DNA of 34,129 nucleotides from a virus, in IMG/VR virus record IMGVR_UViG_3300017764_000034, positions 1 through 34,129 of that record; one strand, given 5' to 3'. Position numbers and translations under genes: made by a program. The notes beneath the pieces are model-generated. The model made no database searches. It was not told the origin of the DNA and saw only the letters and a program-made list of their open reading frames with translations. This document shows positions 8,277-17,340 of this stretch, piece after piece (the stretch's first letter is position 1; each line of letters opens with the position of its first letter).

Positions 8277-8698
8277 GAGCGAGCGCCGTTAAAGCGGCTA
8301 TTATCTCCGCTATCGAATCGATTACCCCCGACTCTAACGTAGGCGGGGAATCCTTCGTAGCGGTAGAAATGGGAGGACGAGACCCCGGGGTTATTAGCGA
8401 AAGAGCGTTCGAGGTAGAGCTTACCGGCGTAACACCTTCGATACTGATCACAGAGTCCGCGCAGGTCGTAACCTTTACCCTTACGATTTACTACGCGAGC
8501 TACCCCGACGTAGAAGACCGAATAGCGGACGACGCGGAGCGGGTAGTAAAAAAGTTAACCCGGCTCTACGAGCAAGGGGACGGCGATATATACCGGGCGG
8601 ACTTCGCTGAAGTTATGGTATCCCCCTCGGGTATTATCGACGGAATGTTAGAAGCGTCCGCGGGCGTCTCAGTTACCTACAGAAGAACCGGAGTATAG
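8273..8698 (+). CDS. Probable tail terminator / tail completion protein
   Basis: This 141-aa protein starts at GTG inside the upstream stop (GTGA). It has an N-terminal helix (VKAAIISAIESI) and then beta strands with a TFTLTIYYASYPDVEDRIADDAERVVKKLTRL helix. That arrangement resembles gpU/gp17-like tail terminators or HK97 gp10-type completion proteins. Position immediately before the tail tube gene supports this. It would cap the tail tube and join it to the head. Family assignment is by size, context and fold impression only. Confidence 0.6.
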   Translation: MRASAVKAAIISAIESITPDSNVGGESFVAVEMGGRDPGVISERAFEVELTGVTPSILITESAQVVTFTLTIYYASYPDVEDRIADDAERVVKKLTRLYEQGDGDIYRADFAEVMVSPSGIIDGMLEASAGVSVTYRRTGV

Positions 8699-8701
8699 AG
8701 C

Positions 8702-9952
8702 ATGGGAATCCCTACTAGTATTGGTCGTTTCGCCGTGAAAGAGCAAAGCGCGTGGGGTACGCCCGCTAGCGGTTTTGCTAACGCTAACTTCGTAGAGGCT
8801 CAAATCGTAGTACCTACGCCTACACAGGCTTCGGTACAAGCCGAGGTTATGCGGGCTAGCTTCTTTGCTACTACTCGCGTAGCAGGCGGTAAGGGCCCTA
8901 CCGAGATTTCTCTTACGATGCCTTTACACGGTTTCTCTACGGCGGCTCCTACCGGAGAAGCTACCGAGCACCCTGACGCAATGCTATTGCGCTCCGTTCT
9001 AGGTACCGCGGGGCAAAACGGATATGCGACCGACCTTAACGGGGGCTCGGCTATTACGGCTACGGTCGACTCGGGTACGGCTGATATTGCGGGGTATGCT
9101 CTTCTAGCCCCTATGAATGGTACGAGCCCGCTTGAGTACTCCGCCGGGTGGGTAAAAGAGAAGTCGTCCGGTACCTATACTCTACAGCGTAATTGGGCTC
9201 TCGACTCGGCGGGCTCTACTCAACAGCCCGCCGCTAGCGGTACGCTCTACGGCTCTAACGTCGTAGCCCTTACGAATACGCAGCCTACCGCGTTTACTCT
9301 AGAGTGGCTCGGGGCTTCGGCTAACGTTAACTATACCTTCTCCGATTGTGTAGTTACGAGCGCTACGATTACCCTTAACGCTCGGGAGCAACCTACCCTA
9401 GCCGTTACGATTCGCTCGGCTAATTGGACTAATAGCGCGTCGGGGGGAGCGCCGAGCGCCGCTGCTCTATCTAACCGGCCACAAATGCCCGTGGTCCTTA
9501 GCGATAACGGGGCGCGCGTTGTAGATGCAAACGGAGAGCAAAAGGCGGGGTCGGCTACTATTAGCCTTACTTGTGACGTAGCCGACGAGATTAACTACGA
9601 CGCCTCCCAAGGTATCGCGCGTTTCGTAGTTACAAAGCGTACGGTAGAAATGAATATTGTTAGCCCCGCTAGTAACGGCTCTCCTACGCCTTCTAGCCTC
9701 GATAACCCGGCTAGCCTTCTCGCCCCCGGTACCGCCGCGGGCGCTTTGCAGTTAGACGCGGGCACTACCCCCGGGCGCTCCTTCTCCGCTCTTATCCCTT
9801 CGGGACAACTAAAAGAGCTTCAAGCGCTTGGAGATGCTAACTCGCTTGTTAGCGTTACTACCGTCGTAGAGTGTGCTATCTATAGCGGCGATACGACGGA
9901 CGGCTCCTTACCTGCTATTGCTAATACGCCTTTCCGTCTAGCTTTCCTTTAG
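8702..9952 (+). CDS. Major tail tube protein
   Basis: This 416-aa protein is rich in Ser, Thr, Ala and Gly, with many beta strands. It opens with GRFAVKEQSAWGTPA, a typical tail-tube start ('...kEe.twGt.a'). The order tail terminator, tube, two chaperone frames, tape measure is the conserved siphovirus order. At 416 aa it is longer than simple tube proteins (about 150-250 aa). The C-terminal half (about 250-416) could be an added decoration domain. The Shine-Dalgarno is GGAG at 8690. Confidence 0.75.
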   Translation: MGIPTSIGRFAVKEQSAWGTPASGFANANFVEAQIVVPTPTQASVQAEVMRASFFATTRVAGGKGPTEISLTMPLHGFSTAAPTGEATEHPDAMLLRSVLGTAGQNGYATDLNGGSAITATVDSGTADIAGYALLAPMNGTSPLEYSAGWVKEKSSGTYTLQRNWALDSAGSTQQPAASGTLYGSNVVALTNTQPTAFTLEWLGASANVNYTFSDCVVTSATITLNAREQPTLAVTIRSANWTNSASGGAPSAAALSNRPQMPVVLSDNGARVVDANGEQKAGSATISLTCDVADEINYDASQGIARFVVTKRTVEMNIVSPASNGSPTPSSLDNPASLLAPGTAAGALQLDAGTTPGRSFSALIPSGQLKELQALGDANSLVSVTTVVECAIYSGDTTDGSLPAIANTPFRLAFL

Positions 9953-9970
9953 GCTTACGGATGGGGATTC

Positions 9971-10375
9971 ATGGCATTAGGACTTATTAAGACGACGGAA
10001 CGGGTAACGCTTGTATGCACTAGCGACCCCGCCTTAGGCGGAGATAGCGACGAATGGAAGAGGCTAGAGACGGTAAAGAGCGCGAAGAAGAAAGGCGCTA
10101 CGCTCGTTACCGTCCGCGCGCTAAACGACCGAGAGGTTATGAGGTGCGCGGCTTCTTTTCGCTCTATCGACTTCGAGAAGGTAGACGAAGAGTCTACCCT
10201 ACAGTTAGCCGAAGCTATGGCACGTATCGTAGAGCTAGCCTTCATCAGCGCCGAAGAAGGCGGGGAAACTTGTACGAACGTCGATACCGTTCTACAGGCT
10301 ATCCGTACGGGCCCTCTCGTCTCTCTAGGCTCTTGGATTCTAAACGAGTCGGGGACGGGCGCGGACCCTACCTAA
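9971..10375 (+). CDS. Tail assembly chaperone, short form (gpG-like)
   Basis: This 134-aa soluble acidic protein lies between tail tube and tape measure genes, the place of lambda gpG-type chaperones. They coat the tape measure during tail assembly. The reading frame ends at TAA 10373-10375, while the -1 frame stays open from 10054 to 10695. A canonical slippery heptamer GGGCCCT at 10309-10315 is in the correct frame (G GGC CCT) 19 codons before the stop. Slippage there would make a long chaperone. The start follows GGATGGGG. Confidence 0.8.
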   Translation: MALGLIKTTERVTLVCTSDPALGGDSDEWKRLETVKSAKKKGATLVTVRALNDREVMRCAASFRSIDFEKVDEESTLQLAEAMARIVELAFISAEEGGETCTNVDTVLQAIRTGPLVSLGSWILNESGTGADPT

Positions 10376-10695
10376 GCGAGCGCGTCCGCGTAGCGGCTTG
10401 GTTAGACGTGCTCGCAGAAGCCCACGGTCTTAAATGTGCTAGCGGAGATACTAGCGGGTGTCGCGGTACGTGCGAGGACCGGGCGGGCTTCTATCTTGGT
10501 ACCCCTTGGGAGAGGTGCCCGGTAGCCGAGTTAAACAGAGACGAGCGGATTAGATACGTTCTTACTCTAGAGCACCATAGCAAAATGTCCCCCCTTTCCG
10601 ACTGGCCCGACGGCTTCGCCGCTTGGGTACCTTCTATATGGTCCGAGCTTGTCCAAGCCCGCGCCCGCCGACAATCGCATAGGCTAAAGGGGTAG
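9971..10695 (+). CDS. Tail assembly chaperone, -1 frameshift product (gpGT-like)
   Basis: This is the predicted fusion of the short chaperone with the -1 frame. It has 115 codons to the slip site at 10309-10315, then 126 codons beginning SRLSRLLDSKRVGDGRG and ending RARRQSHRLKG, 241 aa in total. The downstream domain (from about 10372) carries three cysteines in KCASGDTSGCRGTC and Trp-rich helices. It has no plausible start of its own. The fusion ends four bases before the tape measure start, as in lambda G/GT. A run of GGGG at 10351-10354 is a weaker alternative slip point. Confidence 0.7.
10309..10315 (+). promoter_or_regulatory. Candidate -1 frameshift slippery site GGGCCCT
   Basis: The heptamer fits X XXY YYZ in the zero frame (G GGC CCT). 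Both tRNAs re-pair after a one-base backward slip (GGG CCC). It sits near the end of the short chaperone frame and leads into the open -1 frame. Confidence 0.6.
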
Positions 10696-10698
10696 GTA

Positions 10699-13245
10699 AT
10701 GGCCGTTTCGGGTAGCGTAAAGCTAGAGGTAATCGCCCAAGCCGAAGAGAATATTAGAGCCGTCCTTAAGGCTTCTAATCAAGCGATTAAGTCTACCTCT
10801 AGAGAGCTAGAAAACGCGTCCGATTCTCAGGCTAAAATGGGCTCGGTAGTCGATTCCGTTAAGGCTAAGGTAACGTCCTTTAAGGGCGCTATCGTAGCCA
10901 TGGGCGCCGCCGCCGCGGTAGCGGGCGGTAAGCAACTATTAGAGCTAGCTAAAAACGGCGCCGCGGTAGCCGACCAGCTAGACGCGGTTAAGTCTCGCGT
11001 AGCTAACGCCGAAGAGATTATAGCCGCTACTAGAGAGGCTACGTCCGGGGTCGTAGATGATGCCGCTATTCAAAAGGGTATAGCGCTCTTCGACGCTTTC
11101 GGCCTAGAGCTTGCGGCCTTGCCTGGCCTAATGGAGCAAGCTAGTAAAACCTCTATTCGTACGGGTGATAGTGTAAACTTCCTAATTCAGTCAGCAATAA
11201 CAGGGGTTTCCAAGCTTGAGCCTGCCATCTTGGATAACCTCGGACTACAAGTCCGCCTATCCGAAGCTACTCAAGTAGCCGCGGATAAGTTCGGTAAAGA
11301 AGCTAAGGCGGTTACCGATACAGAGACGAAAGCGGGTATGCTCGCTCTCGTCCTTAAAAAGCTCGGTACGCTTAATAAAGATATCGACCTTAATAACTCC
11401 CGCGTTGCGTCTATCCAGCGTCTAGAAGTCGAGTATAAGAACCTATCGGATACTATCTCTAGCCGCTTCGTTAACGTCCTTCTAGGAGCTAACGACGCTG
11501 TATCTAATATCTCCGAGGTGATGAATACGGAGTTAGTTAACGCGGCTCGTAGGGCGGGAGACGCGATTAACGCTACGGTTAACGAAATGTCCGCGGCGGC
11601 TAAGGCGGCTATTAAAGTCGATAGGGCCTTAGAGCGTATTGGCTTAACCGCCCGTGCGAGAGCCGAAGAAGAGCGCGCTATAGTCGAAGAGACGCGGCGT
11701 ATCGAAGCTACGGTTAATAGAGAGAAAGCCGCTTCTATGAAGCAGCTAAAGAAAGACTTAGCGGACGAGCTAGACGCTATAGACGCTAAGATACGTAACG
11801 AGAAACGCTTTAACGCTATCCGTAATAAAGCCTCCGCGGCTATGGATAGGGCGCGCGATAAAGCGAAAGAAGTAGCGGCGTCTAGACTAGCCGAAGAGAA
11901 GGAGACCTTAGAAGGTATCCACGCGCGGAGAGACGCTACCCTAGCCGAGCTAGACGCTATTACGGGAACGGCTAAAAACTCCCGAGAGATTCGAGAAATA
12001 CAAAGCGAGATAACGGCTTTACGTAAGCAGTCCGAGACCGCCGCTAAAGGCGAAAAAGCGGGTATCGAAGATACGATTAATCAGCGCCTAGAGCTTATTA
12101 ACACGCTTACCGAAGAGGATAAGAAGAGCACTAAGAGACGCGGTACGCGTAAGAAGGTAGAGAAAGACATTACCTCCGAGATAGCCGAGCGTATTAAGGC
12201 GCAAGTCTTCGCTAATAAGCTAGCTACTACGCAGTCCGAGAGAGATAAGGTTAGGCTACGCTTCGAGGAGAGAAGCCGCAAGATTAACGTAGAGATAGCG
12301 GCGCTAGGTAAGGCTACTAATAAAGACGACCTTAAAGCCGCTATGATTAAGGGCGCCGAGCTAGATAGAGACCAAGCGTTAGCCGACCTTAGAGTAGAGG
12401 GAGAGACCGCCGCCGCCGCCTCTCTCCGTAGGGCAAAAGAGCAGTTAGAGTTAACTAAAGCCTCTACCGATATAGAAGAGATACAGATAGCTCTTAAGCA
12501 CGAACTAGGGGAGATTAACCGAGACGCCCTTAGCCTAGAAGAAGCGAAGCTTAACGCTAAAGTTGCCCAAGCTAACGCCGAAGAGCGGATTAAAGAAATA
12601 CAGGACGACCGCCGAGAGCAACTAGCCTCCGATATAGCTAACGTAGTAGGCGGGGGCTTCGGTGAAATGTCCGAAATGTTTAGCGAGCTAGACGCTAATC
12701 TAGACGCTCTTAACCGCCCTAAGCGTTACGAGTCTATCGCTAAGGGCTTTGCAGGCATTGCGGCTCAATCTCAAGAAATAGCCTCTAGCGTAGGTAAGTT
12801 CGTAAGCACGGTAGGAAAAGGTAACGCCGAAGTAGCTTCGGGCGTAGCGGCTAGCCTCGGCTCTTTAGGCCCCGCCGTAACGGGCTTCGTTAACGGGGTT
12901 ACCGAAAAAGCGGTAATCATGGCAGCGTTTGAAACGGCTATGGGAATCGCTACCTTGTTTAGCCCTACGGGGGAGTCGGCTAGCCATTTCGTAGCGGCGG
13001 GTATGTTCGCGGCTATGGCGGGTATATCTGCATCTCAGCCTACAGGGGCTTTACCCGAGTCGACCGCCGCCGCCGCCGCCTCGGCTATTACCCCCGCGGC
13101 GGACCCCCAAGAAATGGAAGCCCAAAGAATCACGGTAAATCTAGGCCCGGGGATGATTATGGGACTACCCCAGCAACTAGGGCGGGCTATCTCCGAGCAA
13201 ATAAATAGCATGTCTAATACGGGCATGAATAACACGGCGTTTTAA
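10699..13245 (+). CDS. Tail tape measure protein
   Basis: This 848-aa protein is the longest in the tail operon after the 898-aa tip protein. It is mostly alpha-helical with long charged coiled coils (about 300-640). A hydrophobic Ala/Gly segment lies at about 60-80 (FKGAIVAMGAAAAVAGG), with further hydrophobic segments at about 710-790. The conserved element FLIQSAITGVSKLEPAILDNLG (about 161-182) is typical of tape measure proteins. It sets tail length and is ejected with the DNA. At roughly 0.15 nm per residue the tail would be about 125 nm, ignoring terminal domains. Start is ATG after AAAGGGGTAGG. Confidence 0.9.
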   Translation: MAVSGSVKLEVIAQAEENIRAVLKASNQAIKSTSRELENASDSQAKMGSVVDSVKAKVTSFKGAIVAMGAAAAVAGGKQLLELAKNGAAVADQLDAVKSRVANAEEIIAATREATSGVVDDAAIQKGIALFDAFGLELAALPGLMEQASKTSIRTGDSVNFLIQSAITGVSKLEPAILDNLGLQVRLSEATQVAADKFGKEAKAVTDTETKAGMLALVLKKLGTLNKDIDLNNSRVASIQRLEVEYKNLSDTISSRFVNVLLGANDAVSNISEVMNTELVNAARRAGDAINATVNEMSAAAKAAIKVDRALERIGLTARARAEEERAIVEETRRIEATVNREKAASMKQLKKDLADELDAIDAKIRNEKRFNAIRNKASAAMDRARDKAKEVAASRLAEEKETLEGIHARRDATLAELDAITGTAKNSREIREIQSEITALRKQSETAAKGEKAGIEDTINQRLELINTLTEEDKKSTKRRGTRKKVEKDITSEIAERIKAQVFANKLATTQSERDKVRLRFEERSRKINVEIAALGKATNKDDLKAAMIKGAELDRDQALADLRVEGETAAAASLRRAKEQLELTKASTDIEEIQIALKHELGEINRDALSLEEAKLNAKVAQANAEERIKEIQDDRREQLASDIANVVGGGFGEMSEMFSELDANLDALNRPKRYESIAKGFAGIAAQSQEIASSVGKFVSTVGKGNAEVASGVAASLGSLGPAVTGFVNGVTEKAVIMAAFETAMGIATLFSPTGESASHFVAAGMFAAMAGISASQPTGALPESTAAAAASAITPAADPQEMEAQRITVNLGPGMIMGLPQQLGRAISEQINSMSNTGMNNTAF

Positions 13246-13919
13246 TGGCTAGCGGTTTCGATTATCTCGGGGTTCTTTGTAAGGTCGTTAGCGGGTGGTC
13301 CGGTACGCTTACCCTTACTAACACCTCTACGAGCGTTTCTAGCTCCGTTACCCCCCGCCCTAGGTCTAGCGCTTTAGAGGTTATGCTAGACTTCGTTAGG
13401 GAGGCTAGGCGGGTACACGGCGTAGAGGTCTTCTTCTACGTTAACTCGTTCGTTAAGGTCGTCTTCGTTATCCCGGGCGTTACCTTTAACCTTTCCGCTA
13501 CAGGTACGACGGGTACTAAGCTCGGCTTAACCTCGTCCGCTACGGGCGTTACTAGCTCGCATATCTTCCCCGACGTTATACCTAACTCCGCCGTCCCCCC
13601 TTATGGCGCTAGGGTCCGCCTCCCCTTGGTATCAAAAAAGAAAGGAGATAGCCTCTTAGCGGGTGGACTAGGGGTAAAGGCGGGTAACGCCCGTAGCGGG
13701 GGCTCTCTTATTCTCTACGGCGATTTATCTACGGACTTTACCTTAGCCGGTACGCTAGCCGCGGGGGGCGTTTACGACTTCGCTATACCTAGAACGAACG
13801 ACGCGACGAACATAACTACGCTATCTCGCTTTATGTTAAGCTCGGTAGGCGTGGGTAGCTGGGGTAGGCTCGGCTCTATGGGGCGGGTTAGGTGCGCTAT
13901 CCAAGGGGTTAGCGAATGA
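13245..13919 (+). CDS. Tail-tip protein with LGL module, copy 1
   Basis: This 224-aa beta-rich protein starts in a TAATG overlap with the tape measure gene, where distal tail proteins lie. Residues about 45-115 form a module: a helix (LDFVREARRV), two strands, then TGTKLGLTSSATGVTSS and a Pro-rich turn. A similar module occurs in the next gene (LGLGTKPGDTSGTSG) and, more diverged, in the 898-aa protein. The C-terminal part may sit on the tail ring. No exact family is recognised. A distal tail or adaptor role is inferred from order. Confidence 0.6.
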   Translation: MASGFDYLGVLCKVVSGWSGTLTLTNTSTSVSSSVTPRPRSSALEVMLDFVREARRVHGVEVFFYVNSFVKVVFVIPGVTFNLSATGTTGTKLGLTSSATGVTSSHIFPDVIPNSAVPPYGARVRLPLVSKKKGDSLLAGGLGVKAGNARSGGSLILYGDLSTDFTLAGTLAAGGVYDFAIPRTNDATNITTLSRFMLSSVGVGSWGRLGSMGRVRCAIQGVSE

Positions 13920-14641
13920 GCTTAACCAATACTTGGCCCGAGCCTAAAGCGTGGCTCTATGGCTTCGTCGATACGTCTACCCCGGGCTACCGTAAGTTTA
14001 CGGTTAATATTGCTTCGGGCTCTCCCTCTACTAGCCCTACCCTCGTAACCGTACCCGACGGCTACTACTCTTACCCCGAGTATCTTAGCGCGGTTAATAG
14101 CGTAGCGGCTTCGGCGGCTTCTGCTAGTGTAAGCGTAGACGCTATCGGTAGAGTAACCGTTACGGGTACCGCCCCTCTTACTTGGGTAGACCGCCTCGGG
14201 TGGTTTCTCGGGCTAGGTACTAAGCCGGGGGATACCTCGGGTACTTCGGGCTCGGTATCGGTCGTAAGCGGAGAAGTACCGCCCGCGGGAGTCCCTCTTA
14301 TGTCCGCTACTTGGACGAGCATAGATAAAGCTCTAGAGTCTACGGTTACGGTAGACAGGCATAAACGAGGACACGGGTACCTATTCGGAGAAAACGACGT
14401 TGTTAGGGTTACCGTCTTAATGCACGTACAAAGCCTCCGCGCCTTTTTATCAGGGTGGGTATACAGCGGAGAGGTAATCTTATCGGGTAAGGCTCCTAAC
14501 TCTTTTGCAAGCGATAGCCCTTGGAGTCCTACTAATACGGACGGGTACCTACGCGGCTACGTAATCGGAGTAGAGAAGGGTAAGTGGGTAGACGATACCC
14601 AAACGCTATACCGTACCGACCTACTATTAACGAGGTCTTAA
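13916..14641 (+). CDS. Tail-tip protein with LGL module, copy 2
   Basis: This 241-aa protein starts at an ATGA overlap. Residues about 45-105 repeat the neighbour's module: PDGYYSYPEYLSAVNSV helix, SVSVDAIGRVTVTG strands, then LGWFLGLGTKPGDTSG. The C-terminal half is beta-rich with a DRHKRGHGYLFGENDVVRV stretch. It is likely a second component of the tail tip, partnered with its neighbour. Function is otherwise unknown. Confidence 0.6.
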   Translation: MSLTNTWPEPKAWLYGFVDTSTPGYRKFTVNIASGSPSTSPTLVTVPDGYYSYPEYLSAVNSVAASAASASVSVDAIGRVTVTGTAPLTWVDRLGWFLGLGTKPGDTSGTSGSVSVVSGEVPPAGVPLMSATWTSIDKALESTVTVDRHKRGHGYLFGENDVVRVTVLMHVQSLRAFLSGWVYSGEVILSGKAPNSFASDSPWSPTNTDGYLRGYVIGVEKGKWVDDTQTLYRTDLLLTRS

Positions 14642-14642
14642 C

Positions 14643-17339
14643 GTGTCTTCTACCTTCTCTACCCTTAGACAACGCGGCTACTCGACCTTCTACGCTCTTC
14701 GTATCGAGGGAGTCCCCTACACCTTCTACGAGGGGCCCGTACCTAAGCGGGTAGATTCTGAGGCGTACCCCTCGGCGGGGGCGGGGTATAACGGTTCGGC
14801 GTCTCTAGCCGTAATAGACGAGTCGAGGATAGACCAAGAGATAGAAAGGAGAGGGGCGGTTACGCGCGGTAAGTCTCTCCCGCTCCTTTTGTCTTGGAAT
14901 GTTCTAGAGGACGAGGGGGTATTAGACGACCTCTTTAGGCGCCCGGCTTACTTTACGACTCTTACCGCGGACCTTAGCGGTACGGCTACTACGGTAGCGG
15001 TTCTCGATAACTCTAGCTTCCCCTCGTCCGGTAGCTTCTACCTTGGTAAAGAGTATATAAAATACACGGGTAAGACGGGCTCTACCGCCTTTACCGGCTG
15101 TACCCGCGGCTATCTCGGCTACCCTTACCTCTTTCGTAAAGACGACCCCGGTAGCCACGGTATATTGACCCCTACCCCGTACGCTTGGAAGGGTCGTTAT
15201 ATTACCCTCTACGAGCATTTAGTAAGCCCCGAGGGTCGGATACTAGACGATACGCTTTGCGAGGGTAGCTATAGCCGAGAGCTTTTTAAGGGCTTTCTTA
15301 CCGGGCCCCCTAAACCGGACAAGCTCGGTATGCGTTTAGACGCTCTCCCCTTGCAAAGGGCTTGCACGCTAGAGCTAGGCTCTAACCTACAGGGTACGAC
15401 AATAGGCGTAGACCCTTCGTGGGATTCGTCCCCGATGGCGGCTGATTACCCTATATACGTAGACGAGACCTCTACGGTTACCTTTACCGTTAAGCCTAAA
15501 ACCGCGGCCTCTACTTGGGGAGACCAGAAAGCGTATACGGTCCCTACTATCGAAACGGGCGCCGCCGCTCCTACGTCTCTCCATACTATCTCGGGGGACT
15601 CGATACCCCCGGGGGTATATACGGTAGGACAATGGGCCCTCCTCGTTTTATCTCGTCTTAAATACGCTATGATTAACGACGCTAGCGTATCGCCTTCTTA
15701 CTCTAACTCTCTTTCGGGGTTTATCTCCGTAGACGTAGGTATAAAGGGGCTTAGCGCGGGCGAAGGTATTACGCTCGGAGAATATACCCAAGTCCCCGTT
15801 ATACGCTTCTCCTTTGCGGGAGATATGGACGCTTATTCCTACCCGGTTTCTATGTTCGTAGACCCCGGCCCCGGGGCATACTGGGCGGAGAGTTTAGGGG
15901 TAGACCATATAACCCCGTCTGATACCTATCAGGCGTGGCAAAATGGCTACGTAAGTTTCGACCTACGCTTAGACGTACGTAAATCTAAGTATCTAGTCGT
16001 TAAGAATCTAGAGGGAGACTCGGCGTTAGACTTTACTATCGAAGACACGGGGCTAGCTTCTGTAGAGGCGGGCGATAACTCCGAGGTAGTTAGGTGGGAC
16101 GCTAAGTATGATACGTCGGCTTTCGGGGTATCTATCTCGCCTTACGTCGTACTTCGAGTAGTAGAGCGGATGATAGGGGCGGAATACGCTACCGTCCCCC
16201 AGTTAGCCGCGGACCTAGGGGTAGACGGTACTATTAATATCGTCTCGGGTATTATCGATAAGCTAGACGTAGCGGCGGCTACGTTTATCGAGTCTAGCGG
16301 TACCGGGCTTAGGGGCGATAACGATACGCTAGGTATCGGATACGGCTTAGGTATCCCCTCCGCTTGGTTAGACCTTAACGGCGTAGGGGCTAGCCCCTCT
16401 ATTACCGAAGCCCTCCCCTTAATAGCTATCGGGGGCGCCTCTTTTGAGGACATATTTTCAGGTTGGTATCAGCTAGAGCAAGTGTGCTTAGCTCTACGTA
16501 GAGACTCGTCTAACGTCCTTCGTCTAATGAAGGTAGAAACGTCCCCGTCTAAGGTAATATCTACAGACGCCCTCGGCTACTTAGGTAGTGCATTAGCTAA
16601 AGCCGACGTCGTAGTAGGGGGGACGGGTATACCGAGCGTCGTAATAGCGCCTAACCAAGTTAGCGTAGATACTACGGTAGGCCCTTACGAGTCCGCTCAA
16701 TACGCTTTTAATGCGGTAGGTAGAATCCAAGCGGAGGGGGCCTCTTCTTTAAGCCTTACCGTACCGGGCGGACGCTCGGACGTAATCGCTTCGGGCGTTC
16801 TTTCGATTATGGCGAGGGGCGCGGGGCAATCGGTAGTAAGTTTCCAAGTAGCCCCTTGGGTAGAGATTCAAGTAGGAGACCCCGTAGAGGTAACCGTAGC
16901 GCACCCGCTTTTATACGATTGGTCTAGCGGTACTCGGTCGCCTAGCTCTATCGCGGCTAGATGTGTAGGCCAGTCTTACAACCTAAAGACCGGGGAGCAG
17001 AGTTTAACGCTTCTCTTAGGCGGTCTATTAGAGTCGGCTCTATGGCTATGCCCTACGGTTAACGTAACTAACGTATCGGGTAACGACGTTACGGTTAGCT
17101 ACGGCGGATACTGGAAAGACGGAGAGCGGGTTAGGCTCTATAACCGAGGTAAGGAGGGCTCCGAAATGTCCGACGTTTTGATTAGTACGGTATCGGGTAA
17201 CGTTCTTTCTCTCTCGTCTTCGGCTCCTTCGTGGCTTGATACAAGCTCTAAGGCTACTATCCCCGATTACTCGGTAGCGTCTACCGCTCAACAAGCCCCC
17301 TACTTGTTTACCCGCGTAGATAAACAGTGGAGCGCCTAG
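14643..17339 (+). CDS. Tail-tip hub / central tail fibre protein
   Basis: This 898-aa protein uses a GTG start after GAGG, one base beyond the upstream stop. Residues about 105-180 hold a domain common in phage tail-tip proteins: TLTADLSGTATTVAVLDNSSFPSSG, LGKEYIKYTG, FTGCTRGYLG and a late GSHG. A region at about 320-425 (GVYTVGQWALLVLSRL to SLGVDH) looks like a diverged LGL module shared with the two previous genes. The remainder is beta-rich. It is the largest tail gene after the tape measure and probably forms the hub that contacts the host surface. Confidence 0.7.
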   Translation: MSSTFSTLRQRGYSTFYALRIEGVPYTFYEGPVPKRVDSEAYPSAGAGYNGSASLAVIDESRIDQEIERRGAVTRGKSLPLLLSWNVLEDEGVLDDLFRRPAYFTTLTADLSGTATTVAVLDNSSFPSSGSFYLGKEYIKYTGKTGSTAFTGCTRGYLGYPYLFRKDDPGSHGILTPTPYAWKGRYITLYEHLVSPEGRILDDTLCEGSYSRELFKGFLTGPPKPDKLGMRLDALPLQRACTLELGSNLQGTTIGVDPSWDSSPMAADYPIYVDETSTVTFTVKPKTAASTWGDQKAYTVPTIETGAAAPTSLHTISGDSIPPGVYTVGQWALLVLSRLKYAMINDASVSPSYSNSLSGFISVDVGIKGLSAGEGITLGEYTQVPVIRFSFAGDMDAYSYPVSMFVDPGPGAYWAESLGVDHITPSDTYQAWQNGYVSFDLRLDVRKSKYLVVKNLEGDSALDFTIEDTGLASVEAGDNSEVVRWDAKYDTSAFGVSISPYVVLRVVERMIGAEYATVPQLAADLGVDGTINIVSGIIDKLDVAAATFIESSGTGLRGDNDTLGIGYGLGIPSAWLDLNGVGASPSITEALPLIAIGGASFEDIFSGWYQLEQVCLALRRDSSNVLRLMKVETSPSKVISTDALGYLGSALAKADVVVGGTGIPSVVIAPNQVSVDTTVGPYESAQYAFNAVGRIQAEGASSLSLTVPGGRSDVIASGVLSIMARGAGQSVVSFQVAPWVEIQVGDPVEVTVAHPLLYDWSSGTRSPSSIAARCVGQSYNLKTGEQSLTLLLGGLLESALWLCPTVNVTNVSGNDVTVSYGGYWKDGERVRLYNRGKEGSEMSDVLISTVSGNVLSLSSSAPSWLDTSSKATIPDYSVASTAQQAPYLFTRVDKQWSA

Positions 17340-17340
17340 A

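Noticed and set aside
10054-10314. Start of the long frame at 10054 as an independent gene
   Set aside because: The first part encodes an Arg-rich sequence that overlaps the short chaperone out of frame and looks like a shadow. The real product is more likely the -1 frameshift fusion.
10351-10354. GGGG as the main frameshift site
   Set aside because: It allows only one tRNA to re-pair. The GGGCCCT heptamer allows both and is correctly framed.
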